DNA of 45,731 nucleotides from GCA-2709075 sp964492555 (GCA_964492555.1 CAZBKQ010000020.1:1-45731), one strand, 5' to 3'. Counted from the first letter of the stretch, positions 1 through 8,659 are shown. Numbers and translations are program-made. The notes: generated by a model not told the origin, from the sequence alone.

Positions 1-1059
1 AAATTCACCGAGGTCGGCTATGTCGGGCGTGATGTCGAGCAGATCGTGCGGGATCTTCTGGAAACAGCCATCCATGAAATCCGGGAACGCCAGCGGAAAG
101 ACGTGCTGGCCAAGGCTGAACTGGCCGCAGAGGAGCGGGTGATCACCGCGCTGGTCGGCGAAAATGCGGGTGAGGATACCCGGCAGAAGTTCCGCAAGAT
201 GCTGCGCGAAGGCGCGCTGGACGATCGTGAAATAGAGCTGGAGGTTTCGGATTCAGCCGGCGGCGGCATGCCGACATTCGATATTCCAGGCATGCCCGGC
301 GCGCAGATGGGCATGCTGGACCTCAGTGACATGCTGGGCAAGGCGTTCGGCGGTAAGATGACCAAACGCAAGATGACGGTCGTGGACTCCTATGAAGTGC
401 TGATCGCCGATGAAAGCGACAAGCTGCTGGAAGAAGACAGCATCGTGCGCAACGCCATAGAGTCTGTGGAGCAAAACGGCATCGTCTTTCTGGATGAAAT
501 CGACAAGATCTGCGCACGGTCGGACCGCCACGGCGCCGATGTCAGCCGCGAGGGCGTGCAGCGCGATTTGCTGCCACTGATCGAGGGCACGACGGTTTCG
601 ACCAAGCACGGTCCGGTTAAAACCGATCATGTTCTGTTTATTGCCTCCGGCGCGTTTCATCTGGCCAAACCATCCGATCTGCTGCCCGAGCTGCAGGGCC
701 GGCTGCCGATCCGGGTCGAGCTGAAGGCGTTGGGCGTTGATGATCTGAAAGCGATCCTGACCGAACCGGAGGCCAGCCTGATACGTCAGTACAGGGCGCT
801 GATGACGACCGAGGATGTGACACTGGAATTTTCAGATGACGCCATTGCCGAAATCGCCAAGGTCGCGGCGGAGGTCAATCAGACGGTCGAAAATATCGGC
901 GCCCGGCGGCTCCAGACAATTCTGGAACGGCTTCTGGAGGAAATCAGCTTTACCGCCGCGGACCGGGGGGGCGAAACCATCACCATCACCCCGGATGAGG
1001 TACGTGAGACGGTGGGCGATCTGGCGAAGAACGCCGATCTCAGCAAATTTATTCTTTGA
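1..1059 (+). CDS. hslU: HslU, ATPase subunit of the HslUV protease (5' end outside window)
   Basis: AAA+ unfoldase that feeds substrates to the HslV peptidase in the cytoplasm. The frame is open from base 1 (KFTEVGYVGRDVEQ, the segment that follows Walker A in HslU), so about 80 N-terminal residues including Walker A lie outside the window. Visible are the family-specific I domain, Walker B (GIVFLDEIDKI), the sensor stretch ending in LPELQGRLPIRVEL, sensor II (GARRLQTILERLLEEI) and the diagnostic C-terminal tail ADLSKFIL, which inserts into HslV. 352 residues are present; whole HslU is about 435-445. The stop overlaps the 3' end of the convergent Smr gene by 11 bp. hslV is expected just upstream, outside the window. 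Confidence 0.97.
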   Translation, partial: KFTEVGYVGRDVEQIVRDLLETAIHEIRERQRKDVLAKAELAAEERVITALVGENAGEDTRQKFRKMLREGALDDREIELEVSDSAGGGMPTFDIPGMPGAQMGMLDLSDMLGKAFGGKMTKRKMTVVDSYEVLIADESDKLLEEDSIVRNAIESVEQNGIVFLDEIDKICARSDRHGADVSREGVQRDLLPLIEGTTVSTKHGPVKTDHVLFIASGAFHLAKPSDLLPELQGRLPIRVELKALGVDDLKAILTEPEASLIRQYRALMTTEDVTLEFSDDAIAEIAKVAAEVNQTVENIGARRLQTILERLLEEISFTAADRGGETITITPDEVRETVGDLAKNADLSKFIL

Positions 1060-1612
1060 CCGGGCGCTTGCGGCGCAGCAGCACGTAAAAAGCGCCGCCG
1101 CCGCCATCGCGCGGTTGCGCTTCGGCGAACCCGATGATCAGCGGGCGAATGGGCGGACTGTTGAGCCAGCCCGGGAACTGGTTGCGCAAAATGCCGCCGC
1201 CCTCGCTGACACGGCCTTTTCCGGTAATCACCAGGATTGAGCGCGCGCCGCGCGCCGCCGACCGTTCGACGAAGCCGGTCAGGGCGCGATGCGCCTCATC
1301 CTGGGTCATGCCATGCAGATCGAGCCGGGCCTCCGGCCGCAGCTGACCGCGGCGCAGCCTGTCCATCGTCCGGTTATCAACATCGCCGGCTTTGCCGGCG
1401 CTGAGCGGCGTTGCGGATAGCGACGTCTTTACTGGCGGGGCGGGCCGCCGGATCGGGTCTTTTGTAGCCGGGCCGGGCGATTTTCGGATTTCCGTCTTCG
1501 GCGTTTTTCTTTTTTCCGGGGGCGCATCGACATCACGCATGGCGGCATCGAACAGCGCCGCATCTTCGGGGGAGAGACCTGCCGGGCCCCCGGGTTTTCT
1601 TGCACGGCTCAT
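1049..1612 (-). CDS. Smr-domain protein (187 aa)
   Basis: Small protein with a C-terminal Smr (MutS2 C-terminal-like) domain, a fold with nucleic-acid nicking or binding activity in characterised members. The N-terminal 85 or so residues are basic, proline-rich and probably disordered. The Smr motifs follow: LDLHGMTQDEAHRAL (the LDLHG motif) and LVITGKGR (the TGxG loop), then a basic tail. The ATG at 1612 overlaps the mltA stop as ATGA, so the two are translationally coupled. A longer upstream reading is possible but would run through mltA and has no Smr similarity. The mltA-smr order next to hslUV is common in Alphaproteobacteria; the substrate is not known. Confidence 0.9.
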   Translation of the reverse strand: MSRARKPGGPAGLSPEDAALFDAAMRDVDAPPEKRKTPKTEIRKSPGPATKDPIRRPAPPVKTSLSATPLSAGKAGDVDNRTMDRLRRGQLRPEARLDLHGMTQDEAHRALTGFVERSAARGARSILVITGKGRVSEGGGILRNQFPGWLNSPPIRPLIIGFAEAQPRDGGGGAFYVLLRRKRPVKE

Positions 1613-2817
1613 CGCCGCGCGCTCCGCGTTTCCGGCCCGGCCTTTGGCAGCAGCACAAACATGCGGCCCGGCTGTTTCATTTTCCCCGCCGCATCCGCCG
1701 CCGCCTTGCCATGGCCGAAAAAGATGTCGCCACGCACCGCGCCCCTGATGGCGGCGCCCGTATCCTGCGCAACCATCAACCGCCGGAATGACCCGTCGGA
1801 TGCTGGTTGTTTCGTATCGAGCCAGACGGGCGCGCCCATCGGAATAAAAGACGGATCGACCGCCATGCTGTGCCCAGGCGTAAGGGCAACGCCCATCGAG
1901 CCCAGCGGGCCCGGCCCGACAATTTTCCTGAAAAAGATATAGCGGGGGTTGGTGTTGAGGACGCGTTGCGCCTTGTCGGGATTTGCGGCAAGCCATTTCC
2001 GGATCGATTGCATGGAAATATTTTCCCGGGCAAGGGCGCCATTGGCAATCAAGGTCCGCCCGATCGCGGTATAGGCCCGACCGTTATTCGCCGCGTAACC
2101 GACACGGATAACGCCGCCATCAGGCAGTGAAATCCGTCCCGATCCCTGAATATGGAGAAAAAACACATCCGCGGGATCGTCTCCCCAGGCGATGATTTCC
2201 GCCTGTTCCAGTAAACCGCCCGCATGAATTGCCGCGCGGTCGGGATAAGGAATCAGCGTCCCATTTTTTACACGGCCGGAAATCGATTTTGCCGGTAAGT
2301 CCGCATCGAACCGGCGGAGAGGTACGGTTACCAGATCGTCTGGCCGCGCATGGACGGGATAGCGAAACCGCGGGGTTTTTTGAAGCGAGCCGTTTATTTC
2401 GGCTTCGTAATAACCTGTAAAAAGCCCGGGTTTTCCGTTGGTTTTTATTTCCCACGGGACGAACGCGCGCTCAAAAAACGCCGCCGCCTCTCTATCGGAA
2501 GCGATAGTGCTTTTCGCGCTCTCGGTACATACCCTGTTCCAGTCCGCGCTTTTCACCCTGTCCCCGAAAAGGCCGGGAAGTTTCGTGCCCGATTTTTCCA
2601 ATAGCGCGCAGCCGGCTCTGAAGGCGTGGAACGCCTCCAGCGCGCCGTCCGGCGACCAGCCGGGGAGCTCTTCAAAGGATGCAACGGGGGCAATCGATGG
2701 GCGCTCATCTGGCACGTCGACCGCACAGGCGGAAACAAGGAGAACGGCGGCAAGGGCCGCGCAGCGGGACAAAAGTCTGGAAAGATCAGACTTCGTCGGG
2801 TATCCGCGTTTCGACAA
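1609..2817 (-). CDS. mltA: MltA, membrane-bound lytic murein transglycosylase A
   Basis: Outer-membrane lipoprotein that cleaves the MurNAc-GlcNAc bond of peptidoglycan with formation of 1,6-anhydroMurNAc. The MltA domain holds GLFTGYYEAEI and FFLHIQGSGRI; the C-terminal 3D domain carries the catalytic aspartate in VAQDTGAAIRGAVRGDIFFG. The start is uncertain. The frame is open far upstream, but a TTG at 2817 gives a sensible lipoprotein signal (basic N-terminus, hydrophobic core, lipobox LVSAC), producing 402 residues and overlapping the preceding gene by 32 bp. A TTG at 2772 is the alternative but leaves a very short signal peptide. The stop overlaps the smr start by 4 bp. Confidence 0.93.
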   Translation of the reverse strand: MSKRGYPTKSDLSRLLSRCAALAAVLLVSACAVDVPDERPSIAPVASFEELPGWSPDGALEAFHAFRAGCALLEKSGTKLPGLFGDRVKSADWNRVCTESAKSTIASDREAAAFFERAFVPWEIKTNGKPGLFTGYYEAEINGSLQKTPRFRYPVHARPDDLVTVPLRRFDADLPAKSISGRVKNGTLIPYPDRAAIHAGGLLEQAEIIAWGDDPADVFFLHIQGSGRISLPDGGVIRVGYAANNGRAYTAIGRTLIANGALARENISMQSIRKWLAANPDKAQRVLNTNPRYIFFRKIVGPGPLGSMGVALTPGHSMAVDPSFIPMGAPVWLDTKQPASDGSFRRLMVAQDTGAAIRGAVRGDIFFGHGKAAADAAGKMKQPGRMFVLLPKAGPETRSARR

Positions 2818-3484
2818 GGGTCCAGTTAGGGTCGCGGGCCCGGGTATTACGGGCAAATGTCCAGATATCGCTGACCTGTTCGATGCGGTTAGGATCGCCG
2901 GCGACGATATTGTCGTCCTTGTCACGGGTGATATTAACCTGTTCGGAATCGAACTGGATGGTGACAAAGGCCATGCGGCCGTCAATCCGCGCATCGGAAA
3001 TTTTGGCGTCCTTGAGGCCGATCAGGGTGAAATCGAGTTTTTCGCCCGCGCTGTCGCGTTCTTCAATCGCGGCGGAAAAATCTTCCAGCACCTCATCATT
3101 CAGCAATGTCCGGAGCGCATCGCGGTCACCATCGGCATAGGCCTGAACAATCATCTCAAAAGCGGCCTGGGCACCTTCGAGAAATTCGCTGGGACTGAAG
3201 GAAGGGTCGGCAATCTGGATTTCGGTCAAAGACGCGGCGAGCGGATCATCTTCAACGATATCGGGACTGGCCGATCCTGATTCGGGCGCGGCCCGCTCAG
3301 CCCCGGGCAGCTCTACGACATTATCGTCATTGCGCGGGGCCTCTTCACCGCGGGCAAAGGGGTCCTCCGAAGGCGGCCGTTGATGCCCGGTCTTTTTTCC
3401 CAGCACGCTGCGCAACCGCAACACCAGAAAGGCGGCGATCATCGCGAAAAGAATTATATCGAGGGCCTGAAATCCGTCGCCCAT
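2786..3484 (-). CDS. Tim44-domain protein (bacterial TimA-like)
   Basis: 232 residues. One N-terminal membrane segment (about residues 8-24, IILFAMIAAFLVLRL) is followed by a charged, proline-containing linker and a C-terminal Tim44-like domain (from about residue 100: FLEGAQAAFEMIVQAYADGDRDALRTLL, a snoaL/NTF2-like fold). Bacterial relatives are inner-membrane proteins of Alphaproteobacteria thought to be ancestral to mitochondrial Tim44; a role in membrane-associated folding or assembly has been proposed. It is first in the leftward group with mltA and smr, and is divergent from fxsA across 134 bp. Confidence 0.9.
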   Translation of the reverse strand: MGDGFQALDIILFAMIAAFLVLRLRSVLGKKTGHQRPPSEDPFARGEEAPRNDDNVVELPGAERAAPESGSASPDIVEDDPLAASLTEIQIADPSFSPSEFLEGAQAAFEMIVQAYADGDRDALRTLLNDEVLEDFSAAIEERDSAGEKLDFTLIGLKDAKISDARIDGRMAFVTIQFDSEQVNITRDKDDNIVAGDPNRIEQVSDIWTFARNTRARDPNWTLVETRIPDEV

Positions 3485-3618
3485 ATTTCACCCAGAAACA
3501 ATTTCTATGCCGACAGCCGGGAAACCACCATATAGGGTATATTGAAATCGGCGCGACCCGGCGGTCAGCGGTCAAGTACTACACTAGAACGTAAGGTCTC
3601 AATACCTAAATCTCAAGC

Positions 3619-4122
3619 ATGGCACCCTTTCTTTTCCTCGCCTTTATCCTCATCCCGGTCATAGAGATCGCCGTTTTCATCCAGCTCGGCGGCCAGATCG
3701 GCCTGTGGAACACGATCGGGTTGATCGTCCTGACCGCTTTTCTGGGCACCGCGCTGCTTCGCGCGCAAGGCATCGGCGCGTTGCGCCGGGCCCAGGAAAG
3801 TATGGCCCGCAATGTCTTTCCAACCGATGAATTGTTCGACGGAATTTGCCTGTTAATCGCGGGCGTCCTTTTGTTGACGCCGGGTTTTGTTACCGACGCC
3901 ATCGGATTTTCGCTCTTTATTCCGCCCTTTCGCCGATTTATCGGCGCGGCGCTGTGGCGTGCCCTGGCGCGGCGGGCCGATATGCATGTCCATATGCCGG
4001 ATGGCGGCGAAACATCCGGGGCTCCGGGTACCATTGATGGTGAATATCGCGATGTTACGGGGTCGGATGGCAGCATGGGCGGCGGCAATCGGGAACTGCC
4101 GGATGATCGCGACAAGCGGTGA
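3619..4122 (+). CDS. fxsA: FxsA family inner-membrane protein
   Basis: 167-residue membrane protein of the FxsA family, named for the E. coli suppressor of F exclusion of phage T7. The N-terminus is strongly hydrophobic (FLFLAFILIPVIEIAVFIQLGG, then NTIGLIVLTAFLGTALLRAQG, both typical of the family), followed by LIAGVLLLTPGFVTDAIGF. The C-terminal 50 residues are hydrophilic, glycine- and charge-rich and probably cytoplasmic. It lies 68 bp before secB on the same strand, a frequent alphaproteobacterial pairing. Cellular function is unclear. The RBS is weak. Confidence 0.9.
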   Translation: MAPFLFLAFILIPVIEIAVFIQLGGQIGLWNTIGLIVLTAFLGTALLRAQGIGALRRAQESMARNVFPTDELFDGICLLIAGVLLLTPGFVTDAIGFSLFIPPFRRFIGAALWRALARRADMHVHMPDGGETSGAPGTIDGEYRDVTGSDGSMGGGNRELPDDRDKR

Positions 4123-4190
4123 GAGCGGGCGCTTGTTCGGCGCCGGAATACGTGGTAGCGACCGGCCAGATTGAATTCGGGAGAAATTGA

Positions 4191-4679
4191 ATGGTGGATG
4201 AACAAACCGGTTCTGAAAATAACGGCGCCGCCGCGAATGGCGAGGACGAGGAAACGATGCAGTTTGCTCCCGAAATCAACATTGAGGCGCAGTACGTAAA
4301 GGATTTGTCCTTTGAAAATCCGATGGGTCCGCTGGTGCCGCCGGAAGCGCGTACTGCGCCCGAGATCAGCGTCGACGTCACCACCGGCGGCCGTCCGGTC
4401 GGTAATGGCCGGTATGAGGTCACGCTACAGTTCCGCGCCGAGGCGGCAACCAAGGAATCCACCGTTTTTATTCTGGAGCTGACCTATGGCGGAATCATGA
4501 CCGTATCGAACGTCCCCGATGAGGCTATCAACGCGATTTTGCTGATTGAGGGCGCGCGGCTGATTTTCCCCTTTGCCCGCAATATCATCGCCGACGTCAC
4601 GCGCGATGGCGGGTTCCCGCCTTTGTTCCTGCAGCCGATAGATTTTATCGATCTCTACCGCAGCCAACACGCCGAATAA
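4191..4679 (+). CDS. secB: SecB, protein-export chaperone
   Basis: Cytosolic tetrameric chaperone that holds pre-proteins unfolded and hands them to SecA. The 162-residue length fits the family. It has an acidic N-terminal extension and the signature region INIEAQYVKDLSFENP, followed by the beta-rich core (YEVTLQFRAEA, VFILELTYGGIM) and the conserved LIFPFARNIIADVTRDGGFPPLFLQPIDF block. GGGAGA 7 nt upstream of the ATG is a good RBS. It is convergent with dnaQ, leaving only 15 bp between stops. Confidence 0.97.
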   Translation: MVDEQTGSENNGAAANGEDEETMQFAPEINIEAQYVKDLSFENPMGPLVPPEARTAPEISVDVTTGGRPVGNGRYEVTLQFRAEAATKESTVFILELTYGGIMTVSNVPDEAINAILLIEGARLIFPFARNIIADVTRDGGFPPLFLQPIDFIDLYRSQHAE

Positions 4680-4694
4680 GCCGGGGCGGCACCC

Positions 4695-5369
4695 TCAGCT
4701 TTTCCAGAGCGGGTCGTCAATCCGTGCGAGAAAAGCGGCGTGCGCGGCTTCTTCCTCCGCCGTTGGGGCATGCGGGCGCGGGTAGCGCGCAACACGTTCC
4801 GCCTTCACGGCGTGGTCCGCCGCGCCGGATTTTTCGTCCTGAAGGATGAGGCCAGGCTGACGGCCGCCTTGCAGCTCCAGATAGACTTCGGCCAAAAGTT
4901 CCGCGTCGAGCAACGCGCCATGCAGCGTGCGATGCGAGTTATCGATTCCGAAACGGCGGCAGAGCGCATCTAGGCTGGCTGGGGCGCCGGGATATTTCGC
5001 CCGCGCCATGGATACCGTGTCGATGGCCTGCGAATCCGGCAGGGGCGGCCAGCCCGCCTTTTTGAGCTCCGCATTGATGAAGCCCATATCGAACGACGCG
5101 TTATGGATAACCAGCGGCGCGTCCTGAACGAACTCAAGAAAATCCTGGACGATGTCAGTGAAGACCGGCTTGTCCGAGAGAAAATCCGCGCTTAACCCGT
5201 GCACCGCCTCAGCTTCGGCGGGCATATCGCGTTCGGGGTTTATATAACAATGATAATGGTTTCCGGTGGCGACATGGTTTTGCAGTTCCAGACAACCGAT
5301 TTCGACGAGCCGGTCGCCGTTTTGGGGCGAAAGGCCGGTGGTTTCGGTATCCAGTACAATCTCACGCAT
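4695..5369 (-). CDS. dnaQ: DnaQ, DNA polymerase III epsilon subunit (3'-5' exonuclease)
   Basis: Proofreading subunit of the replicative polymerase. All three exonuclease motifs are present: Exo I DTETTG (D7, E9), Exo II HNASFD (D94) and Exo III epsilon (H150, D155 in HGALLDAELLAEVYLEL). The C-terminal third is a variable tail that in this family binds the alpha subunit. 224 residues is normal. The start overlaps the coaE stop by 8 bp, so it is the last gene of the leftward ppsR-maf-aroE-coaE-dnaQ run. Confidence 0.96.
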   Translation of the reverse strand: MREIVLDTETTGLSPQNGDRLVEIGCLELQNHVATGNHYHCYINPERDMPAEAEAVHGLSADFLSDKPVFTDIVQDFLEFVQDAPLVIHNASFDMGFINAELKKAGWPPLPDSQAIDTVSMARAKYPGAPASLDALCRRFGIDNSHRTLHGALLDAELLAEVYLELQGGRQPGLILQDEKSGAADHAVKAERVARYPRPHAPTAEEEAAHAAFLARIDDPLWKS

Positions 5370-6009
5370 GTCCGCTCCGTTCCCCGTTTCGTACCCATCC
5401 GGGCCGCCATTTGCGCGGCGTCAACGCCCGCGCATCCGCCGCGATGGCCTTCAATGCCATAAAGGTAACATGACGGCCGAGCCCGGTCTGCACGACAAAA
5501 TCCGCACGTTTTCTTTTTTCAAAATCGCTCATCTGATGAGCTAGCGTGCCCTGGAAACGTTCCTCGGTCATGCCGGGACGCCGCATCACCCGCTGTCGCT
5601 GAAGAAAGGCGGGGGCGGTAACGACGACCACGACATCGCACCGCCGGTCGGTCTTGCCTTCGAATAGCAGAGGCACATCAAGAACCGCGAGTTCGTTTCC
5701 GGCCATTGTCGCCGATCTAAGAAATTTTTCCTGTGCGTTCCAGACCATGGGATGGAGAATGCCCTCCAGCCGACGCAGCGCGGCGGTATCGTTGAAAACG
5801 ATCTGACCCAACGCGGCGCGATCGACGCCATTTTCGCCGACGACGCCGGGAAAGGCATCGCCGATTGCCGGCAGGGCCTGTCCATTGGGACCCATGAAAC
5901 CATGAACGAGCGCATCCGAATCACAAACCGGTATGCGCATGGCGCGAAACATGTCCGCCGCCGTGCTTTTACCCATTCCGACGGAACCGGTCAGGCCGAT
6001 AATCACCAT
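5362..6009 (-). CDS. coaE: CoaE, dephospho-CoA kinase
   Basis: Last step of coenzyme A synthesis: phosphorylates the 3'-hydroxyl of the dephospho-CoA ribose. The P-loop is GLTGSVGMGKST at residues 5-16, and the CoaE landmarks DSDALVHG and LDVPLLFE follow. I chose the ATG at 6009 (7 bp past the aroE stop) because MVIIGLTGS is the usual N-terminus; the frame stays open to an ATG at 6051, which would add 14 unlikely residues inside aroE. 215 residues. Confidence 0.95.
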   Translation of the reverse strand: MVIIGLTGSVGMGKSTAADMFRAMRIPVCDSDALVHGFMGPNGQALPAIGDAFPGVVGENGVDRAALGQIVFNDTAALRRLEGILHPMVWNAQEKFLRSATMAGNELAVLDVPLLFEGKTDRRCDVVVVVTAPAFLQRQRVMRRPGMTEERFQGTLAHQMSDFEKRKRADFVVQTGLGRHVTFMALKAIAADARALTPRKWRPGWVRNGERSGHA

Positions 6010-6016
6010 AGCGGGA

Positions 6017-6871
6017 TCACCCTTTTCGCGCCGCGGCCAAAATCGTATCACGCAAGCGTGGTGTTACCGCCGGATCGATATCGAACCAGCCGCGGAACGC
6101 GGGGCGGGCCTGATGCAGCAACATACCCAACCCGTCGACAATGATATTGCCGCGTTCCAGGGCATCCGCCAGAAGCGGCGTGATCAGCGGCGCATAAACA
6201 ATATCATTGACGATTGCGTCGACCGGCAATGATTTCAGGGAAATATCCAGCGGGGGTTCTCCGACCATGCCGCATTGCGTCGTATTAACCAGAAGCGCGG
6301 CTCCATCGAGAATTTCTTCCCGGGTTGCCCAGTCATAGGGTTTGCAGGGCTTGTCGAATTCGTCAGCGAGGCTTTCCGCCCGCTCAAAAGTCCGGTTGAC
6401 GATACGGATTTCGCCGGCCCGCCACGTCTTCAGCGCATCAATGATAGCGCGCGCTGCGCCGCCCGCACCGCAAACAACGACGGGTTTTCCAGCCGGAGAC
6501 CATCCATCGGGCGCGTCATGTTCGATGGCAGCGCGGAATCCGAACCCGTCCGTGTTATCGCCTTCAAGCGTACCATCCGACCGGACGCGAATAGTATTCA
6601 CCGCTCCGATCTTCCGCGCCGCATCGCGGAGATCGTCGAGATAGGGAATCACGGCTTCCTTGTGCGGTATTGTCAGATTGACGCCGGAAAACCCCAGCGC
6701 AGCCAATCCGGAAACCGCCCGCTCCAACGCATCCGGTGCAACCGGTAAAGGAATATATACCCCATCCAGATCATATTCCCGCATCCAGAAATTATGGATC
6801 ACCGGAGATAGGGAATGCTTCACCGGGCATCCCATAATGCCCGCGATTTTTGTATTTCCCGTCAGAGACAT
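6017..6871 (-). CDS. aroE: AroE, shikimate 5-dehydrogenase
   Basis: NADPH-dependent reduction of 3-dehydroshikimate to shikimate in aromatic amino acid synthesis. The substrate loop HSLSPVIHN, catalytic K71 (NLTIPHKE) and D108 (GDNTDGFG) are present, with the nucleotide-binding turn VVCGAGGAARAI and an NRT motif (IVNRTFERA) that favours NADP. 284 residues is typical. The 5' end overlaps the maf 3' end by 10 bp. Confidence 0.97.
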   Translation of the reverse strand: MSLTGNTKIAGIMGCPVKHSLSPVIHNFWMREYDLDGVYIPLPVAPDALERAVSGLAALGFSGVNLTIPHKEAVIPYLDDLRDAARKIGAVNTIRVRSDGTLEGDNTDGFGFRAAIEHDAPDGWSPAGKPVVVCGAGGAARAIIDALKTWRAGEIRIVNRTFERAESLADEFDKPCKPYDWATREEILDGAALLVNTTQCGMVGEPPLDISLKSLPVDAIVNDIVYAPLITPLLADALERGNIIVDGLGMLLHQARPAFRGWFDIDPAVTPRLRDTILAAARKG

Positions 6872-7470
6872 TGAGGCAACACCTTTCGTGTCCTCAAATA
6901 ATCCAGAAGCGGCAAGAGCGGCAATCCGAGAATCGTAAAAAAATCTCCCTTTATTGACCGGAAGAGCTGGATCGCCGGCCCTTCCACCTGATATCCGCCC
7001 GGGCTGTTCAGTACGGCATCACCGACCATATCAAGATAGAGGTTGAGAGCCTCATCTGAAAATTCGCGCATTTGAAGATCGGCGGATCCCGTATGATGCC
7101 ATGTTCGGGTACCGTCCACTGCGACACAGACCGAGCTGATCAACCGGTGCGGTTTGCCGCGAAGTTTCTGAATTTGGCGCCGGGCACCGTCTATATTTTC
7201 CGGTTTGCTGAAAATCTCATCGTTGAGCGCGAGTATCTGATCCGCGCCGATGATCAGCTTCCCCGGATTCTTGGCGCTTACCGCACAGGCCTTATGTTCG
7301 GCGAGCGTTTCCGCGATATGTTCCGCCGCAGCACCGCCGGCGCGTAAAGACAGCTTTATTTCTTCCTCATCGACCCGTGCGGGAATTACGGAAAACTCCA
7401 GTCCGGCGTTTTCGAGCATGGATTTTCGCGTCGGGCTGGCGGATGCGAGAATCAGGGCATTCGGGGACAT
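6862..7470 (-). CDS. maf: Maf family nucleotide pyrophosphatase
   Basis: Maf/YhdE/YceF-type house-cleaning nucleoside triphosphate pyrophosphatase, linked to septum or cell-division control in some bacteria. The N-terminal signature LILASASPTRKSML has the usual SPRR turn as SPTR. The family's catalytic aspartate is in IIGADQIL, and KLRGKPHRLISSV and GGYQVEGPA are conserved blocks. 202 residues. It sits 2 bp downstream of ppsR and overlaps aroE, so the run is probably one transcript. Confidence 0.94.
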   Translation of the reverse strand: MSPNALILASASPTRKSMLENAGLEFSVIPARVDEEEIKLSLRAGGAAAEHIAETLAEHKACAVSAKNPGKLIIGADQILALNDEIFSKPENIDGARRQIQKLRGKPHRLISSVCVAVDGTRTWHHTGSADLQMREFSDEALNLYLDMVGDAVLNSPGGYQVEGPAIQLFRSIKGDFFTILGLPLLPLLDYLRTRKVLPQCL

Positions 7471-7472
7471 CG

Positions 7473-8327
7473 CTATCCTGTTTCCACACTATTTGCGCCG
7501 GAGCCGTCTTTCTCATCCTGCCAGCTATCATATAGCGCGATGATTTCCGACGCGGTTTCTTCTATCGAACGTCTGGTTACGTTGATAACGGGCCAGCCCA
7601 TGCTACTATAGAGACGGCGGGCTTCCCGTAATTCATCTTCAATTTTTTCCGGATCGATATAGTCGGTTGACCGTGTTTCACCCATTACCTTCATTCTTTG
7701 CTGGCGGATGGAAAGCAGCCGATCGGGCGAGGTCGTCAACCCGACCACAAACATCTTCCCGGTTTGCAAATCATTGATTGGGAGCGCCGCGCCCGGCACC
7801 AGCGGTATATTTGCGACCTTTAACCCGCGATGATTCGCGAGATAAATGGAGGTAGGCGTCTTGGACGTCCGTGATACGCCGACAAGCACGATTTGTGCTT
7901 CATTCAACCTGTCCAACCGCTGACCATCGTCATTTTCCAGTGCGAAATGCATCGCTTCTATCCGGTCGAAATAACCGGAATCCATGCGATGTTGCCGCCC
8001 GGGTTGCCGTTGCGTGTTTTGTCCGAAGAACCGCTCGAGGTGCGACAAGACTCCACCCAGAACATCAATACAGGGTATCGCCATTTTCGCGCATTCCTGC
8101 GCGAGCCTGAAATTCAAAACAGGATCAATCAATGTATAGATCACCACCCCTCCCCGTTCACGAACATTGGTGAGGACACGGTCGAGTTTGTCCTGATCCC
8201 GGACCTGGGCATGGGTGTGAGTCTGAACTCGGAGATTTTCGAATTGGACCAGACAGGCACGCGCCAGACTGTACGTCGTTTCACCGGTTGAATCGGAAAC
8301 CAGATGAATATGATATCGTTCGTTCAT
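7473..8327 (-). CDS. ppsR: PpsR/PDRP, PEP synthase or pyruvate-phosphate dikinase regulatory protein (DUF299, RP001 family)
   Basis: Bifunctional ADP-dependent kinase and Pi-dependent pyrophosphorylase that switches PEP synthase or PPDK off and on by phosphorylating a regulatory threonine. Its nucleotide-binding loop GVSRTSKTP is at residues 150-158, within the typical QIVLVGVSRTSKTPTSIYLA block, and the N-terminus HLVSDSTGET is diagnostic. 284 residues. The target enzyme is not in this window. AAAAGG precedes the ATG by 8 nt. It is first gene of the leftward run to dnaQ and divergent from hemE. The family is the RP001 gene that borders chromosome origins in Caulobacter and Rickettsia. Confidence 0.96.
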   Translation of the reverse strand: MNERYHIHLVSDSTGETTYSLARACLVQFENLRVQTHTHAQVRDQDKLDRVLTNVRERGGVVIYTLIDPVLNFRLAQECAKMAIPCIDVLGGVLSHLERFFGQNTQRQPGRQHRMDSGYFDRIEAMHFALENDDGQRLDRLNEAQIVLVGVSRTSKTPTSIYLANHRGLKVANIPLVPGAALPINDLQTGKMFVVGLTTSPDRLLSIRQQRMKVMGETRSTDYIDPEKIEDELREARRLYSSMGWPVINVTRRSIEETASEIIALYDSWQDEKDGSGANSVETG

Positions 8328-8428
8328 GACGTTGACCTTTTCAGGGGGATCGGGGTTAACCCGCGCCCGCGGAGCGCCGGAAAAATTCTATGCAGGCTGA
8401 CCCTGATTTCATTCGTGGATTATTCATA

Positions 8429-8437
8429 TGTGTACAA
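8429..8437 (-). promoter_or_regulatory. DnaA-box-like nonamer 1
   Basis: Reads TTGTACACA on the minus strand, one mismatch from TTATNCACA. It is identical in sequence and opposite in orientation to the box at 8497. Confidence 0.55.
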
Positions 8438-8496
8438 ATGAATGATACTTCCAAAAACCGGATTTCGTCCCCGATTCAACGATGTTTACATACTGG

Positions 8497-8505
8497 TTGT
8501 ACACA
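8497..8505 (+). promoter_or_regulatory. DnaA-box-like nonamer 2
   Basis: TTGTACACA on the plus strand, one mismatch from TTATNCACA. It directly precedes an AT-rich stretch (8507-8533). Confidence 0.55.
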
Positions 8506-8549
8506 ATTAAACATATGAAAATTAATTATAAATCGTGATTTCCCCCAGA

Positions 8550-8558
8550 TTGTTCACA
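8550..8558 (+). promoter_or_regulatory. DnaA-box-like nonamer 3
   Basis: TTGTTCACA on the plus strand, one mismatch from TTATNCACA, 53 bp (about five helical turns) after box 2 and in the same orientation. Confidence 0.5.
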
Positions 8559-8640
8559 AATTGGAACGGAATGAGCGCCAGTGGCGTCCGCGATTCCTTC
8601 GCTGTTAATCCCCGTTTTTCGACCGACTAACAACAAATAC

Positions 8641-8659
8641 TATTATTATAAATATATAT
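8641..8659. other. Pure A/T tract, possible DNA unwinding element
   Basis: Nineteen consecutive A/T bases in a GC-rich chromosome, 82 bp from DnaA-like box 3 and 39 bp before the hemE ATG. It could be the duplex-unwinding element of the origin, part of the hemE promoter, or both. Confidence 0.5.
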
